In this document: positions 37,765 to 46,303 of the stretch, piece after piece
How positions within the stretch are numbered: position 1 is the first letter of the stretch
How the letters are laid out: each line of letters opens with the position of its first letter
Assembly (NCBI GenBank): GCA_002368155.1
Contig: AP018180.1
Coordinates: 1,893,947 to 1,957,946, forward strand
DNA: 64,000 nucleotides
Reading direction: 5' to 3'
Source of the DNA: Nostoc carneum NIES-2107
GTDB lineage: Bacteria > Cyanobacteriota > Cyanobacteriia > Cyanobacteriales > Nostocaceae
Translations under genes and position numbers: made by a program
Notes under the pieces: model-generated
The model's database searches: none
The model's input: only the letters and a program-made list of their open reading frames with translations
What the model was told of the DNA's origin: nothing

Positions 37765-37793
37765 TTATCTTGATAGCAAGCGCATTGGTGAAC
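37765..37793. other. nifK recombination site, 5' copy (arm plus core)
   Basis: The arm reads TTATCTTGATAGCAAGCGC then ATTG, followed by core GTGAAC (37788-37793), the complement of GTTCAC. The arm matches the one at 32823-32843 in the same orientation while the core is reversed, which shows that the two sites now stand inverted. Confidence 0.85.
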
Positions 37794-39069
37794 GTAAGTG
37801 CCACAAGTCTTTACCTGCCCAGATTTTAGCTTCCTTACCGAATGGGCTAGAATCTAGCAATGCTTGCAGTTCTTTTTCAAATACATCGTTGGAGTTGTGA
37901 ACCAAAATGTGAACAGGTTCAGCACCCAATTCCAGCATGAAGCTAACAACACTGTAAACCAAATCGGGATCGCCGTAGATAGCGAAGCGCTTACCGTGAA
38001 CCCAAGCATGGGAGTCAGTCATTGCGTCAACTGCACGACCGCGTTCGATTTCTAGTTCTTCAGGAATGGGTTTACCAGTCAGTTCGCTGAGTTTCATCAG
38101 GAACTCATCAGTACCCTTGATACCCCAAGGACGAGAAACGACTACATCTTGCTTCCATTCTTTAGTGATGTAATCACGGGTCTTAGGAGTAGAGTGAGCT
38201 TGCAGAACAACTGTAGCTTTAGCATTAATTGCATCTGCTGCATCTTCCAACTTAGTACCACCTGGGTACATATTAAATTCACCATCATTGGGTGAATCTA
38301 CATAGTCGCTGCTATCTGAGAGCAGGGTGTAGTCAAAGCCCATCACAGAAGCGATACGCTTGATTTCGCGGTAATTGCCTACATAGGTGTCAAAACCAGC
38401 GATAAAGTTGATTTTGCCGTTGCTGCTGGATTTCTTCTTACCTGCTGTTAAGGTAGTCAGAATCCCTTTCATCATGTTGTCATAGCCAGTGATGTGGGAA
38501 CCCACAAAGCTAGGAGTATGAGCGTAAGGAACTGGGAAATCTTGAGGAACTGAACCAGCACTCTTAGCGTTGTTAATAAACGCTTGTAAGTCATCCCCGA
38601 TAACCTCAGCCATACAGGTGGTGCAGACTGCAATCATTTTGGGCTTGTACAGAGTGTAAGAGTTTGCCAAGCCATCAATCATGTTTTGCAGACCACCAAA
38701 CACGGCTGCGTCTTCAGTCATAGAAGAAGACACACCAGAGAATGGTTCTTTGTAGTGACGGGTTAAGTGGGTACGGAAGTAAGCCACGCAACCTTGAGAA
38801 CCTTGAACAAAAGGTAGAGTACCTTCAAAGCCAGCAGCAGCGAACATAGCGCCTAAAGGTTGGCAACCTTTAGCTGGGTTAACTGTCAACGCTTCACGAG
38901 CGAAGTTCTTTTCACGATAATCCCAGCTTTTTGTCCATTCTGCAACCCGTTCTACTTCAGCGGGGTCATGACCGTTTTCAAACTCTTTCTTGTTTTGAAA
39001 AAGTTGTTTGTACTCGGGTTGGTGGAACAGTTGAACGTGATCTTGAATGTTATCTGGATTCTGAGGCAT
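37788..39069 (-). CDS. nifK: nifK 5' fragment (N-terminal 427 residues)
   Basis: Beta subunit of the MoFe protein. P-cluster Cys are visible in [10 protein letters not shown] (about 69), [12 protein letters not shown] (about 94) and [12 protein letters not shown] (about 152), with the Ser in [13 protein letters not shown]. Homology stops at HLRS; the open frame continues seven codons into the element (PMRLLSR) and stops at 37765. Without rearrangement it would make a truncated NifK. GGAGAT precedes the ATG. It follows the nifD 3' piece by a 225-base spacer. Confidence 0.96.
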
Positions 39070-39173
39070 TTCTGGATCTCCAAGCTGACTGAATTCGTGA
39101 CTGACTGGTCAAAGATGAGGATTTCGAGCGTGGGTAGGTGATGAGAGTTAAGGGTGGGAGTGGGAATATTATT

Positions 39174-39266
39174 CAAAATTCAAAATGCAAAACCAAAATT
39201 GACAATTTTGAATTTTTAATTTTGAATCTTGGATTCCCAAATCCCCCTGGGGTTTTAAGCCCCAGG
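39174..39266. repeat. nifD-nifK spacer: tandem repeat and hairpin
   Basis: AATTCAAAAT repeats with an inverted AATTTTGAA stretch (39174-39230), then a CCTGGGG/CCCCAGG hairpin with TTTTAAG loop (39246-39266). It could act in mRNA processing between nifD and nifK. Confidence 0.6.
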
Positions 39267-39294
39267 CCCCTTCTAAACTCTCGATTCCATTTCC

Positions 39295-39439
39295 CTAAAC
39301 GGCAGCTTTAGCTTTAGCGCCAGCTTTCTTGCTCCAAGGAGCGCCGATTAGACCCCAGGTTGGGCTGTTGAGTGCCAAATCCATATCACGGGCGAAGATA
39401 GCAAATCCGTCATAACCGTGATAAGGGCCGGAGTAATCC
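39295..39439 (-). CDS. nifD: nifD 3' fragment
   Basis: Encodes the last 44 residues of the MoFe alpha subunit: [20 protein letters not shown], then the Ala/Lys-rich C-terminus. It starts at the XisA core (GGATTACTCCG, coding WDYSG). It joins in frame to the middle piece at 59131-59703; together these cover 239 codons including stop. It is too short to look like a gene by itself. Confidence 0.95.
39429..39439 (-). other. nifD element direct repeat (XisA core), 3' copy
   Basis: GGATTACTCCG on the minus strand, identical and in the same orientation as 59121-59131. This is the classic 11-bp core of the Anabaena nifD element. Confidence 0.95.
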
Positions 39440-39557
39440 TTTTTATGGTTCAATTACTTTCAGTAGCCTAATGTTCGCTGTAATCAATGTCATTCCTAAA
39501 CATTGTTCGCCCAGAACACATTTATTTTTAGGCTAAATCTAGGCTAAAAATACCGCG

Positions 39558-40976
39558 ATGCATAACCAGGGTCAAGACAAATATCAACAAGCTTTCGCTG
39601 ACTTAGAGCCTGTTTCATCTACCGATGGCAGTTTTTTCGGCTCTAGTCTGCAAGCACAGCAGCAAAGAGAACACATGAGAACAAAAGTCCTGCAAGATTT
39701 AGAGAAGGTAAATCTGCGTTTAAAGTCTGCAAAGACAAAGGTAACAATTCGCGAATCTAACGGAAGTTTGCAGTTACGGGCGACGTTACCCGTTAAACCA
39801 GGGGATACAGATAAAAACGGCACTGGTAGAAAACAATATAATATTAGCTTGAATATTCCCGCCAATTTAGATGGACTGAAGACGGCGGAAGAAGAAGCCT
39901 ATGAGTTAGGCAAGTTAATTGCCCGTAAAACCTTTGAATGGAATGATAAATATTTAGGCACTGAGGCGATTAAAAAAGAATTTAAAACTATAGGGGAATT
40001 ACTCGCCAAGTTTGAAGATGAGTATTTTAAAACTCATAAACGCACTACAAAAAGCGAACATACCTTTTTTTATTATTTCTCGAGAACACAGAGATTTACT
40101 AATTCTCAAGATATTGCCACAGCAGAAAATTTGATAAGTTATATTGACAAAATTGATAAAGAATGGTCTAAATATAATGCAGCAAGAGCTATAGCCGCAT
40201 TCTGTCAAACATTCAAAATCGAAATTGATTTATCCAAATATTCCAAAATGCCCGATCGCAATTCTCGGAACATCCCCACAGATGGCGAAATAGCAGCGGG
40301 AATTGCCAAGTTTGAAGAATATTTGCATAGTCGAGGTAATCAAGTCAACCAAGATGTAAAAAATAGCTGGCAGCTATGGCGCTGGGCTTATGGAATGTTA
40401 GCAGTTTTTGGTTTACGTCCACGAGAATTATTTATTAATCCGGATATTGATTGGTGGTTAAGCCTAGAAAATGTAGATTTGACTTGGAAAGTCCATAAAG
40501 ATTGTAAGACAGGGGAAAGACAAGCTTTACCTTTACATAAACAATGGATTGAAGAATTTGATTTAAGGAATCCCAAGTATTTAGAAATGCTGGCAACAGC
40601 GATTAGTAAAAAAGATAAAACAAATCATGCAGAAATTACAGCATTAACACAAAGAGTTAGTTGGTGGTTTCGGAAAATTGGTTTAGATTTTAAGCCCTAC
40701 GATTTACGTCATGCTTGGGCAATTAGGGCGCATATTTTGGGAATACCAATTAAAGCAGCGGCGGATAATTTAGGGCATAGTGTGCAAGTGCATACGCAAA
40801 CTTATCAACGTTGGTTCTCGCTGGATATGCGAAAGTTGGCGATTAATCAAGCTTTGAGTAAACGGGATGAAGTTGAGTTGATTAGAGAAGAGAATGCAAA
40901 GTTGCGGATGGAGAATGAAAAATTGAAGTTGGAGATTGAGAAGTTGAAAATGGAGTTGGTTTATAAGCGGAGTTAA
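39558..40976 (+). CDS. xisA: nifD element site-specific recombinase (tyrosine type)
   Basis: A 472-residue tyrosine recombinase of the XisA/XisC type. Catalytic residues are visible: Arg in FGLRPRELF (about 288), the H-x-x-R block in YDLRHAWAIRAH (about 382-393), and the C-terminal GHSVQVHTQTYQRWF with nucleophile Tyr (about 419). A coiled coil (REENAKLRMENEKLKLEIEK) ends the protein. It sits 118 bases from the nifD 3' core and is needed to excise the element during heterocyst formation. The start could also be Met at an internal position. Confidence 0.95.
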   Translation: MHNQGQDKYQQAFADLEPVSSTDGSFFGSSLQAQQQREHMRTKVLQDLEKVNLRLKSAKTKVTIRESNGSLQLRATLPVKPGDTDKNGTGRKQYNISLNIPANLDGLKTAEEEAYELGKLIARKTFEWNDKYLGTEAIKKEFKTIGELLAKFEDEYFKTHKRTTKSEHTFFYYFSRTQRFTNSQDIATAENLISYIDKIDKEWSKYNAARAIAAFCQTFKIEIDLSKYSKMPDRNSRNIPTDGEIAAGIAKFEEYLHSRGNQVNQDVKNSWQLWRWAYGMLAVFGLRPRELFINPDIDWWLSLENVDLTWKVHKDCKTGERQALPLHKQWIEEFDLRNPKYLEMLATAISKKDKTNHAEITALTQRVSWWFRKIGLDFKPYDLRHAWAIRAHILGIPIKAAADNLGHSVQVHTQTYQRWFSLDMRKLAINQALSKRDEVELIREENAKLRMENEKLKLEIEKLKMELVYKRS

Positions 40977-41046
40977 ATTATCTCAATAAATCATCTTTTT
41001 TCATGATATATTATGATTAATATTCAGAATAAAAAAATAATATAAC

Positions 41047-41310
41047 ATGGCAAAAATCATACTAAACCAAATAATTGAGCAGCTTAAAAGTTTAGAGATG
41101 GAAGAACTTGAGCAGCTGCATCAGACAGTTGAAAAATATATTGCCAATAGAGAAGAAACTGTGAAGCAAGCAGCTTTTCACAAAGCTTTAATCGATGGTG
41201 GCTTAGTGAAGCAAATAAAGCATCCTTTATATGAAGCAATAACGGAGAGAAGACTAATTCAGACTGAGGGTAAACCTATTTCGGAAACTATCATTGAGGA
41301 ACGCCGTTAG
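41047..41310 (+). CDS. Antitoxin-like protein of a PIN toxin pair
   Basis: An 87-residue helical protein that ends exactly where the PIN-domain gene starts (stop then ATG, no gap). Size, the helical N-terminus (LNQIIEQLKSLEMEELEQL) and pairing fit a VapB-like antitoxin that binds and blocks the toxin and represses the operon. Confidence 0.78.
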   Translation: MAKIILNQIIEQLKSLEMEELEQLHQTVEKYIANREETVKQAAFHKALIDGGLVKQIKHPLYEAITERRLIQTEGKPISETIIEERR

Positions 41311-41775
41311 ATGGCAATTTACTTTATAGATAGTAGCGCATTAGTTAAACGTTATATTAGGGAAACTGGCTCAAGTTGGGTATTGAGTTTATTCGATCCA
41401 TCTCTTAATAATGAAGTATTTATTGCGGCAATTACTGGTGTGGAAATTATCGCAGCCATTACCAGACGCTCACGCAGTGGCAGTATTAGCATTACAGATG
41501 CAGCCATCACACGTAATCAATTCAAAAGTGATTTACAAAAAGACTATCAAATTGTTGAAATTACAGACAATATTATTAATTCGGGAATGGTATTGTCTGA
41601 AACTTACGGCTTACGAGGTTATGACGCTGTTCAATTAGCAGCAGGTGGTGCAGTTAATAGGCTGTGTATTGCTAATGGATTACCTCCTATTACTTTTGTT
41701 TCCGCAGATAATGAGTTGAATACAGCAGTTTTAAGTGAAGGATTATTGATTGAAAATCCTAACAATTACCCATAG
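41311..41775 (+). CDS. PIN-domain toxin, VapC type
   Basis: A 154-residue PIN ribonuclease. The acidic residues are in YFIDSSALVKRY (Asp about 6), TGVEII (Glu about 45), RGYDAVQLAAG (Asp about 105) and FVSADNEL (Asp about 131). VapC toxins cleave tRNA or rRNA. This is the only complete toxin-antitoxin pair in the nifD element and could penalise its loss by excision in dividing cells. Confidence 0.88.
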   Translation: MAIYFIDSSALVKRYIRETGSSWVLSLFDPSLNNEVFIAAITGVEIIAAITRRSRSGSISITDAAITRNQFKSDLQKDYQIVEITDNIINSGMVLSETYGLRGYDAVQLAAGGAVNRLCIANGLPPITFVSADNELNTAVLSEGLLIENPNNYP

Positions 41776-41935
41776 TAAAGACTCTGACTGGGTTGAAGCG
41801 GAGAATTAACAGATGTTAATGCGTTGCGCGACAACACACCCTACGTTAATTTGGAGAGGTGAGGCGATCGCTCTCCTTTTGCTGTCAAGGCTTCGATATC
41901 ATAAGAGTATCGTGTTCTGGTGTGCAGATTGGGTT

Positions 41936-42211
41936 ATGGAAAGCATTAAGCTGAGAACATATATTGGTGATGATGGAATTCTGCAAATCCAACTTCCGCC
42001 GGAAATTGCTAACCAAGAATTAGATGTAGTGATTGTCTTTCAACCTGTGATTACAGAATCCTCACCATCTGCAATCAAAACTCCCCAAGAACTAGGATAC
42101 TCATACAGATTTGTGGAAGAAGTAGTAGGTAGTTGGGAAGGTGAACCGCTTGAACGTCCAGAACAACTACCCTTTGAGGAACGGGAGGAGATTCAATGGC
42201 CTACCTCCTAG
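41936..42211 (+). CDS. VapB-like antitoxin with truncated partner
   Basis: About 91 residues from ATG 41936; the upstream open frame is repeat-derived. MESIKLRTYIGDDGILQIQLPPEI matches the start of small cyanobacterial antitoxins with a swapped-hairpin-like DNA-binding N-terminus, and the tail is acidic. Its stop overlaps the start of a truncated PIN gene. Confidence 0.7.
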   Translation: MESIKLRTYIGDDGILQIQLPPEIANQELDVVIVFQPVITESSPSAIKTPQELGYSYRFVEEVVGSWEGEPLERPEQLPFEEREEIQWPTS

Positions 42212-42321
42212 ATACAAATGCTTGTATCCAAGGGAAGGTGTACCTAAACATGATATTGCGATCGCATATCATACACCTCATGTGCGGCAGTATACAGAGT
42301 TTACTGTCGGATAAGTCTTAG
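42196..42321 (+). pseudogene. Truncated PIN toxin remnant
   Basis: Begins ATG GCC TAC CTC CTA GAT ACA AAT (MAYLLDTN), the canonical PIN start with its first Asp, overlapping the antitoxin stop. After about 12 codons PIN resemblance is lost and the frame stops at 42321. The toxin has been deleted while the antitoxin remains. Confidence 0.7.
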
Positions 42322-42377
42322 GTGATATTGGGCGAATCAGTAAAGTGGGCGATCGCCTGACTATCTACTACTTTAAC

Positions 42378-43019
42378 TTACTTACGACCAAAATCAGCAG
42401 GAATTTCACCCCATTCGGGTGTATTCCATTTCAAAATAGGATTTAAATATTCGTTATTATTGAGCCAAGTTAATGCTCTTTCTACTAAATTAAATATTTC
42501 TTTATTGGTTGTATCTGGTATTAATTTAGTTCGTACTTTCTTATTAATTACCCAAATAATAGCCGTTTCTGAATCGGAATATATAGGTAGATTGCTTTCT
42601 TGCTTTTTTAAATGAGCTAGAGCGTGAACTATTGCTAAAAATTCTCCTAAATTATTTGTACCGTTTGGCATGGGACGCTTATGAAAAATTACCTGACGTG
42701 TGGCTGTGTACATCCCTCTGTATTCAACATCGCCAGGATTGCCAATACATGAAGCATCAACACAAACACTATCCAGAATTAACTCATTTGCAGGGACAAT
42801 TTTCTCTCTTTTTTGCTGCAATTTAGTTTCATCCTGATTAATTGGCAGAATTGATAGTTGTTCAATCATTCCTAATGCTGCTTCCGCTTCACCTCTGGTT
42901 TTAAATGACTTATATACCGCGCCGCTAAAACCTTTGATTTGCTTTTCACATTCTGCCCAACTGGTAAATATGCCTGTTTCTCTACCATGCAAGACGGCGT
43001 AATACTTCTGGGATGCCAT
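42378..43019 (-). CDS. Viroplasmin-domain ribonuclease H
   Basis: A 213-residue protein. Residues 1-50 form a caulimovirus viroplasmin / RNase HI N-domain (KYYAVLHGRETGIFTSWAEC, KGFSGAVYKSFKT). Residues 80-210 are an RNase H fold with likely acidic sites Asp in VDASC (about 88), Glu in NLGEFLAIVHAL (about 124) and Asp in IYSDSETA (about 146). It degrades RNA in RNA-DNA hybrids. It is cargo of the nifD element. Confidence 0.9.
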   Translation of the reverse strand: MASQKYYAVLHGRETGIFTSWAECEKQIKGFSGAVYKSFKTRGEAEAALGMIEQLSILPINQDETKLQQKREKIVPANELILDSVCVDASCIGNPGDVEYRGMYTATRQVIFHKRPMPNGTNNLGEFLAIVHALAHLKKQESNLPIYSDSETAIIWVINKKVRTKLIPDTTNKEIFNLVERALTWLNNNEYLNPILKWNTPEWGEIPADFGRK

Positions 43020-43296
43020 ATTATTTCACTGTAGACTACCAATAGTAGGATTCCCATTTTTAGTTTACGTCGCTAAAGGCGTTGCCCGCAGGGGTGGCTG
43101 TAGATATCGCATTTCTCCCAATACGGTTCGCTTAATAATTTTTCGTCGTGATTTTGGGGTTGTGGAGACGCGATTCATCGCGTCTCTACAGGATTTAAAC
43201 GTCAATCGATTTGTCTTATCCGAACCTTATTGGCATTTCTCCCATTTGGTGCGTAGCTGGAAACATCAATTTTCCTATGGCAAATTCTGATTTACA

Positions 43297-43473
43297 ACTC
43301 GTGAATCAGGTTCACGAACTCGTGCATCAAGTTTACAACTTGTGAATCAAGTTCACGAACTCGTGCATCAAGTTTACAACTTGTGAATCAAGTTCACGAA
43401 CTCGTGCATCAAGTTCACGAACTCGTGCATCAAGTTTTCTATTCGTGCCGCAAGTTCACAATTCGTGAATCAA
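43297..43473. repeat. Degenerate 20/21-bp tandem repeats
   Basis: About nine units built on AACT(C/T)GTGAATCA(A)GTTCACG, alternating between 20 and 21 bp, with the internal palindrome CACGAACTCGTG. Length changes and stop codons rule out a continuous coding frame. No gene is seen in 43020-43701 besides. Confidence 0.85.
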
Positions 43474-43701
43474 AATCAGCAGGTGTAAATCGAGGATAAG
43501 ATGCTCAAAATTCGATATTGAAAGCAAATATAGCAAATTTAACCGCAATTCTGCTGTTCCCAAATGCGGAGGTTATCAAATTTCTGTAGCTTTACTCAGG
43601 CTGATGTGTCTACTGATTGCGTATTTTGATGATAGGTAGCGAACTCGGTATAAAGTACTATCAGGGTTCTCTATGTGAAATTCATCCGCATAGGAAAACT
43701 T

Positions 43702-44073
43702 ATGAGGCAACAGAAACGAAATTCCAGGGCATTAACCAAAGCTGAACGTCGGATTGAAGGGTTACAGATGATTGACCCTGACCTAGATTTTGGTAATGAG
43801 TTTTCAATTTCTACTTATAACAATATGGTACAGCAGTTGCGAGAGAAGCTAGCTGCTTATAACCAAGCAAAAACGTTAGTAGACAAGACACAGACTGCAT
43901 TAGTTGATGCTGAACGTGTCTTAAATAATTATTCTGAGCATATGCTGTTGAATGTTGCCTCTCGTTTTGGCAAGAATAGTGATGAGTATGGGATGGCTGG
44001 TGGAACGCGCAAGTCAGAACGACGAAAACCACGCCCAACCGCCAAGTCATCTGTGACACCTACGGAAGCTTAG
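43702..44073 (+). CDS. Small basic hypothetical protein
   Basis: About 123 residues from ATG 43702 (TAGGAAAACTT upstream). It is largely helical (ALTKAERRIEGLQMIDPD, VQQLREKLAAYNQAKTL) with a basic, Arg/Lys/Pro-rich tail from about 95. I do not recognise it; the helices and tail would suit a coiled-coil nucleic-acid-associated protein. Confidence 0.6.
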   Translation: MRQQKRNSRALTKAERRIEGLQMIDPDLDFGNEFSISTYNNMVQQLREKLAAYNQAKTLVDKTQTALVDAERVLNNYSEHMLLNVASRFGKNSDEYGMAGGTRKSERRKPRPTAKSSVTPTEA

Positions 44074-44177
44074 GTTGAGGGGTAAAGGGAAAAAGGGGAA
44101 TGGGAAAAGGGAAAGAAAAAACCTTTAACCTTTAACCTTTTTCCCAAAACCAATTTTGAGTTCTAAACGCTTAACTG

Positions 44178-44363
44178 ATACCAATTTAAAAAAAGAATGC
44201 GACAGATGCGTAGGTTGGGGAGCCAGTGCGTTGCGGGGGTTCCCCCCGTTGTAGCAACTGGCGTTTGAACGGAGTGAAACCCAACATATACAAGGCTTTG
44301 AGGTGTTGGGTTTCGTCCCTCAACCCAACCTACATCTGTAGCGATCATTCTTCAAATTGGTAT
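44178..44363. repeat. MITE with ATACCAATTT ends, long form
   Basis: A 186-bp unit bounded by ATACCAATTTAAAAAAAGAA and the complement TTCAAATTGGTAT. It has the same ends as 47314-47412 and 56052-56151 but a different interior containing GTAGGTTGGG...CCCAACCTAC sub-repeats. Confidence 0.8.
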
Positions 44364-44571
44364 GAGTAGTATGGGGATGCGGTGTTGATTGCTGTAAGCA
44401 TCGCATCCCTTACCCCATTATTAGTATTTGCTGAATTGTGTTTATATGCTTTGAGACTTAGAAATATTAAATACTTAACCTTGTGTAATCTTACGCAGCA
44501 GCCATTTACGATTTTGCTGGTTACAATTGTGTCGTCATTTGTAGCCCAAGAACGGAGGCGAGAATTATTAC

Positions 44572-45246
44572 ATGGCTCTTTCTGAAACAATTATTGAATT
44601 AGTTGTTGATAAAGTATTAATTGGTGGGATTGTTTTAGTTGCAGGTTACTGGCTGAATAAGAGATTTGAGATATTTAAGAATGAAACTAATGAAAAATAT
44701 CATCAAAGACAACTAATTGCAGAGCTTGAGCATCAACAGCAGCAACAAATATCTGAGCTAGAAAATCAGATTACTATGGCTAGGCATAATGCAGAGCTTG
44801 AGTTTATCGAAAGACAAATATCTGAATTTTACTGGCCTATATACTTGCGGCTAGAAAAAGATAATGTCATGTGGAAGCGAATTAAATCCTTGAGTAATGA
44901 ACAAAATGTTTTACCTGAAGCTGCAAGTATGGCGATAGAGAAAGAATTTATTCTCAAGAATCATCAAGAAATAGTTGATATTATCGAATCTAAAATTCAT
45001 TTGGCGGAAAATGCAAATAATGGTAAAGATTTGACTAATGAGCTATTAAAATATATCAAGCACGTTGCAGTCTATAAAACAATCCGTTCTGTCAAAGAAC
45101 TCGAAAGATTTAATCCTGTAGATATGAATGAACCATTCCCCGAAAAGCTTTTTCCTTTAATTGAAAGTAACTTTCGCAACTTACAGCATAAATATGAATA
45201 CCTGAGAAATGTGAAATTTGGTGAACTTAGTAAAGAAATTTATTAA
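44572..45246 (+). CDS. Membrane-anchored coiled-coil protein
   Basis: A 224-residue protein: one N-terminal membrane segment (about 10-28), a Gln/Glu-rich coiled coil (about 40-80) and a helical cytosolic part with FYWPIYLRLEKDNVMWKRI (about 88-106). It resembles widespread hypothetical phage- or stress-linked anchors, but no function can be given. It is similar in design to 58182-58883 in the same element. Confidence 0.65.
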   Translation: MALSETIIELVVDKVLIGGIVLVAGYWLNKRFEIFKNETNEKYHQRQLIAELEHQQQQQISELENQITMARHNAELEFIERQISEFYWPIYLRLEKDNVMWKRIKSLSNEQNVLPEAASMAIEKEFILKNHQEIVDIIESKIHLAENANNGKDLTNELLKYIKHVAVYKTIRSVKELERFNPVDMNEPFPEKLFPLIESNFRNLQHKYEYLRNVKFGELSKEIY

Positions 45247-45277
45247 TAATAATTTTGTATGAGGCTGGATGAAATTA

Positions 45278-45354
45278 GATCCCCCCAACCCCCCTTAAAA
45301 AGGGGGGCAAAAATCTCTGAAAGTCCCCCTTTTTAAGGGGGATTTAGGGGGATC
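45278..45354. repeat. G/C-rich foldback MITE (Nezha-like)
   Basis: Ends GATCCCCCCAACCCCCCTTA and complement GATTTAGGGGGATC; two further inner stems (CCCCTTAAAAAGGGG, CCCCTTTTTAAGGGG). This resembles the Nezha-type foldback MITEs of Anabaena; the name is by look only. Confidence 0.75.
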
Positions 45355-45449
45355 GAGATATGTGTAACTTCACCTTCAATTTGTATAACAATAAAAAGCC
45401 TGCTTGCGATCGCGCTCCGCAAACAGACTTATTGGTTCTAGGGTTCTAA

Positions 45450-45989
45450 TTAAGCTTGTTCCCAAAGTTCACGTACATGATCGGGAAGCCAGCTAGCAAT
45501 TTCCTGAATCCGTTCTTGGGAGAGTTCGTCTTTAGTGGCAGAAAATACCGCTTTTACTGCTTGCTCTCTTTCAACTGTACGTGGCATTCCGCTTTCATTT
45601 GCAACTCGGAACAGAAAGCGATCGGAATCAATTTTGAAAATACCAGGGCCTTGCCAAGGTGGACGAACCCGGCTTAAAAATCCGACAATTGGATTGGTGT
45701 CTTTCCAAAGATCAGCTACTTCAAACTGGAGTGCTTTTTCATCTGTAGGTACAGCTTCTGTATGCAATTCTGACTCAACGCGATCGCTAGCTTCTGTTGT
45801 CATTAAGTCGCGCATGACGCGAAAGACAACTTCGGTAAAGTCTCTAGCATCATATAAATCGGCAAATCCGCTTCTTACCATAACTTTTTCTAGGAAAGAG
45901 CGATGTTCGTCTGCGATCGCAGTTCTAGAATCTTCAATCTCTGTGGGGTCAACTTCTGGTATGTTTTGTCTGAATGTTTGATCGGGCAT
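45450..45989 (-). CDS. DUF2267-family protein
   Basis: About 179 residues from ATG 45989 (MPDQTFRQ); the frame extends further up but without support. The central part (EHRSFLEKVMVRSGFADLYDARDFTE...) follows the DUF2267 helical repeat, with a second unit near residues 145-178 (SQERIQEIASWLPDHVRELW). The family is often stress-induced and of unknown role. Confidence 0.8.
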   Translation of the reverse strand: MPDQTFRQNIPEVDPTEIEDSRTAIADEHRSFLEKVMVRSGFADLYDARDFTEVVFRVMRDLMTTEASDRVESELHTEAVPTDEKALQFEVADLWKDTNPIVGFLSRVRPPWQGPGIFKIDSDRFLFRVANESGMPRTVEREQAVKAVFSATKDELSQERIQEIASWLPDHVRELWEQA

Positions 45990-46303
45990 GGTTTTTCTTT
46001 TAGTTCTGAATATTGAGTTTTTATGCTTACCTATGTAAGGTCGCACAAATCAAAAACCCTTGGTCTCATCCAGAAGTTCGAGATATCATCAAACCAAAAG
46101 TAAGAAATTCCATAGAGAAAAGGACTTACCCAAGTGTCGTATTTTTCCCGCAATGCTTGTCCAGAGTCAAAAGTCAAAAGTCCAATTTTTGACACTTGAC
46201 TCTTGACTACCACCGTAGAAAATATTTGTGCCAGTTGTGTATCGACCCATCTATGTGAAAAAACAGTCAGAATAGATACATCCCCTACCTGTTTCAGGAA
46301 GCA

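Larger units (their letters stand above)
24034..37793. mobile_element. Scrambled nifE/nifK interruption region (13.8 kb)
   Basis: Everything between the nifE 3' core and the nifK 5' core. It contains foreign DNA (24043-32843 and 34326-37787) around an inverted nif block (32844-34325: nifK 3' end, Mo-nitrogenase C-terminal-domain gene, nifE 5' end). Two serine recombinases lie against the block. Inversion at one pair of cores followed by deletion at the other would restore nifK-orf-nifE-nifN and release a circle of about 12.3 kb. The simplest origin is recombination between formerly separate nifE and nifK elements. Confidence 0.85.

Noticed and set aside
24034-37793. Simple assembly error as the default explanation for the inversion
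   Set aside because: Possible because of the inverted repeat, but a 135-bp imperfect repeat is short enough for most data to span; kept as the main alternative to test rather than assumed.
37765-39069. nifK as a truncated pseudogene
   Set aside because: The missing 84 codons exist intact at 32850-33103 and join in frame at a shared core; this is an interrupted gene.
43297-43473. CRISPR array
   Set aside because: Units are contiguous with no spacers, 20-21 bp long, and no cas genes are nearby.
43297-43473. Coding heptad coiled coil (NQVHELV-type)
   Set aside because: Unit lengths alternate between 20 and 21 bp and stop codons break the frame.
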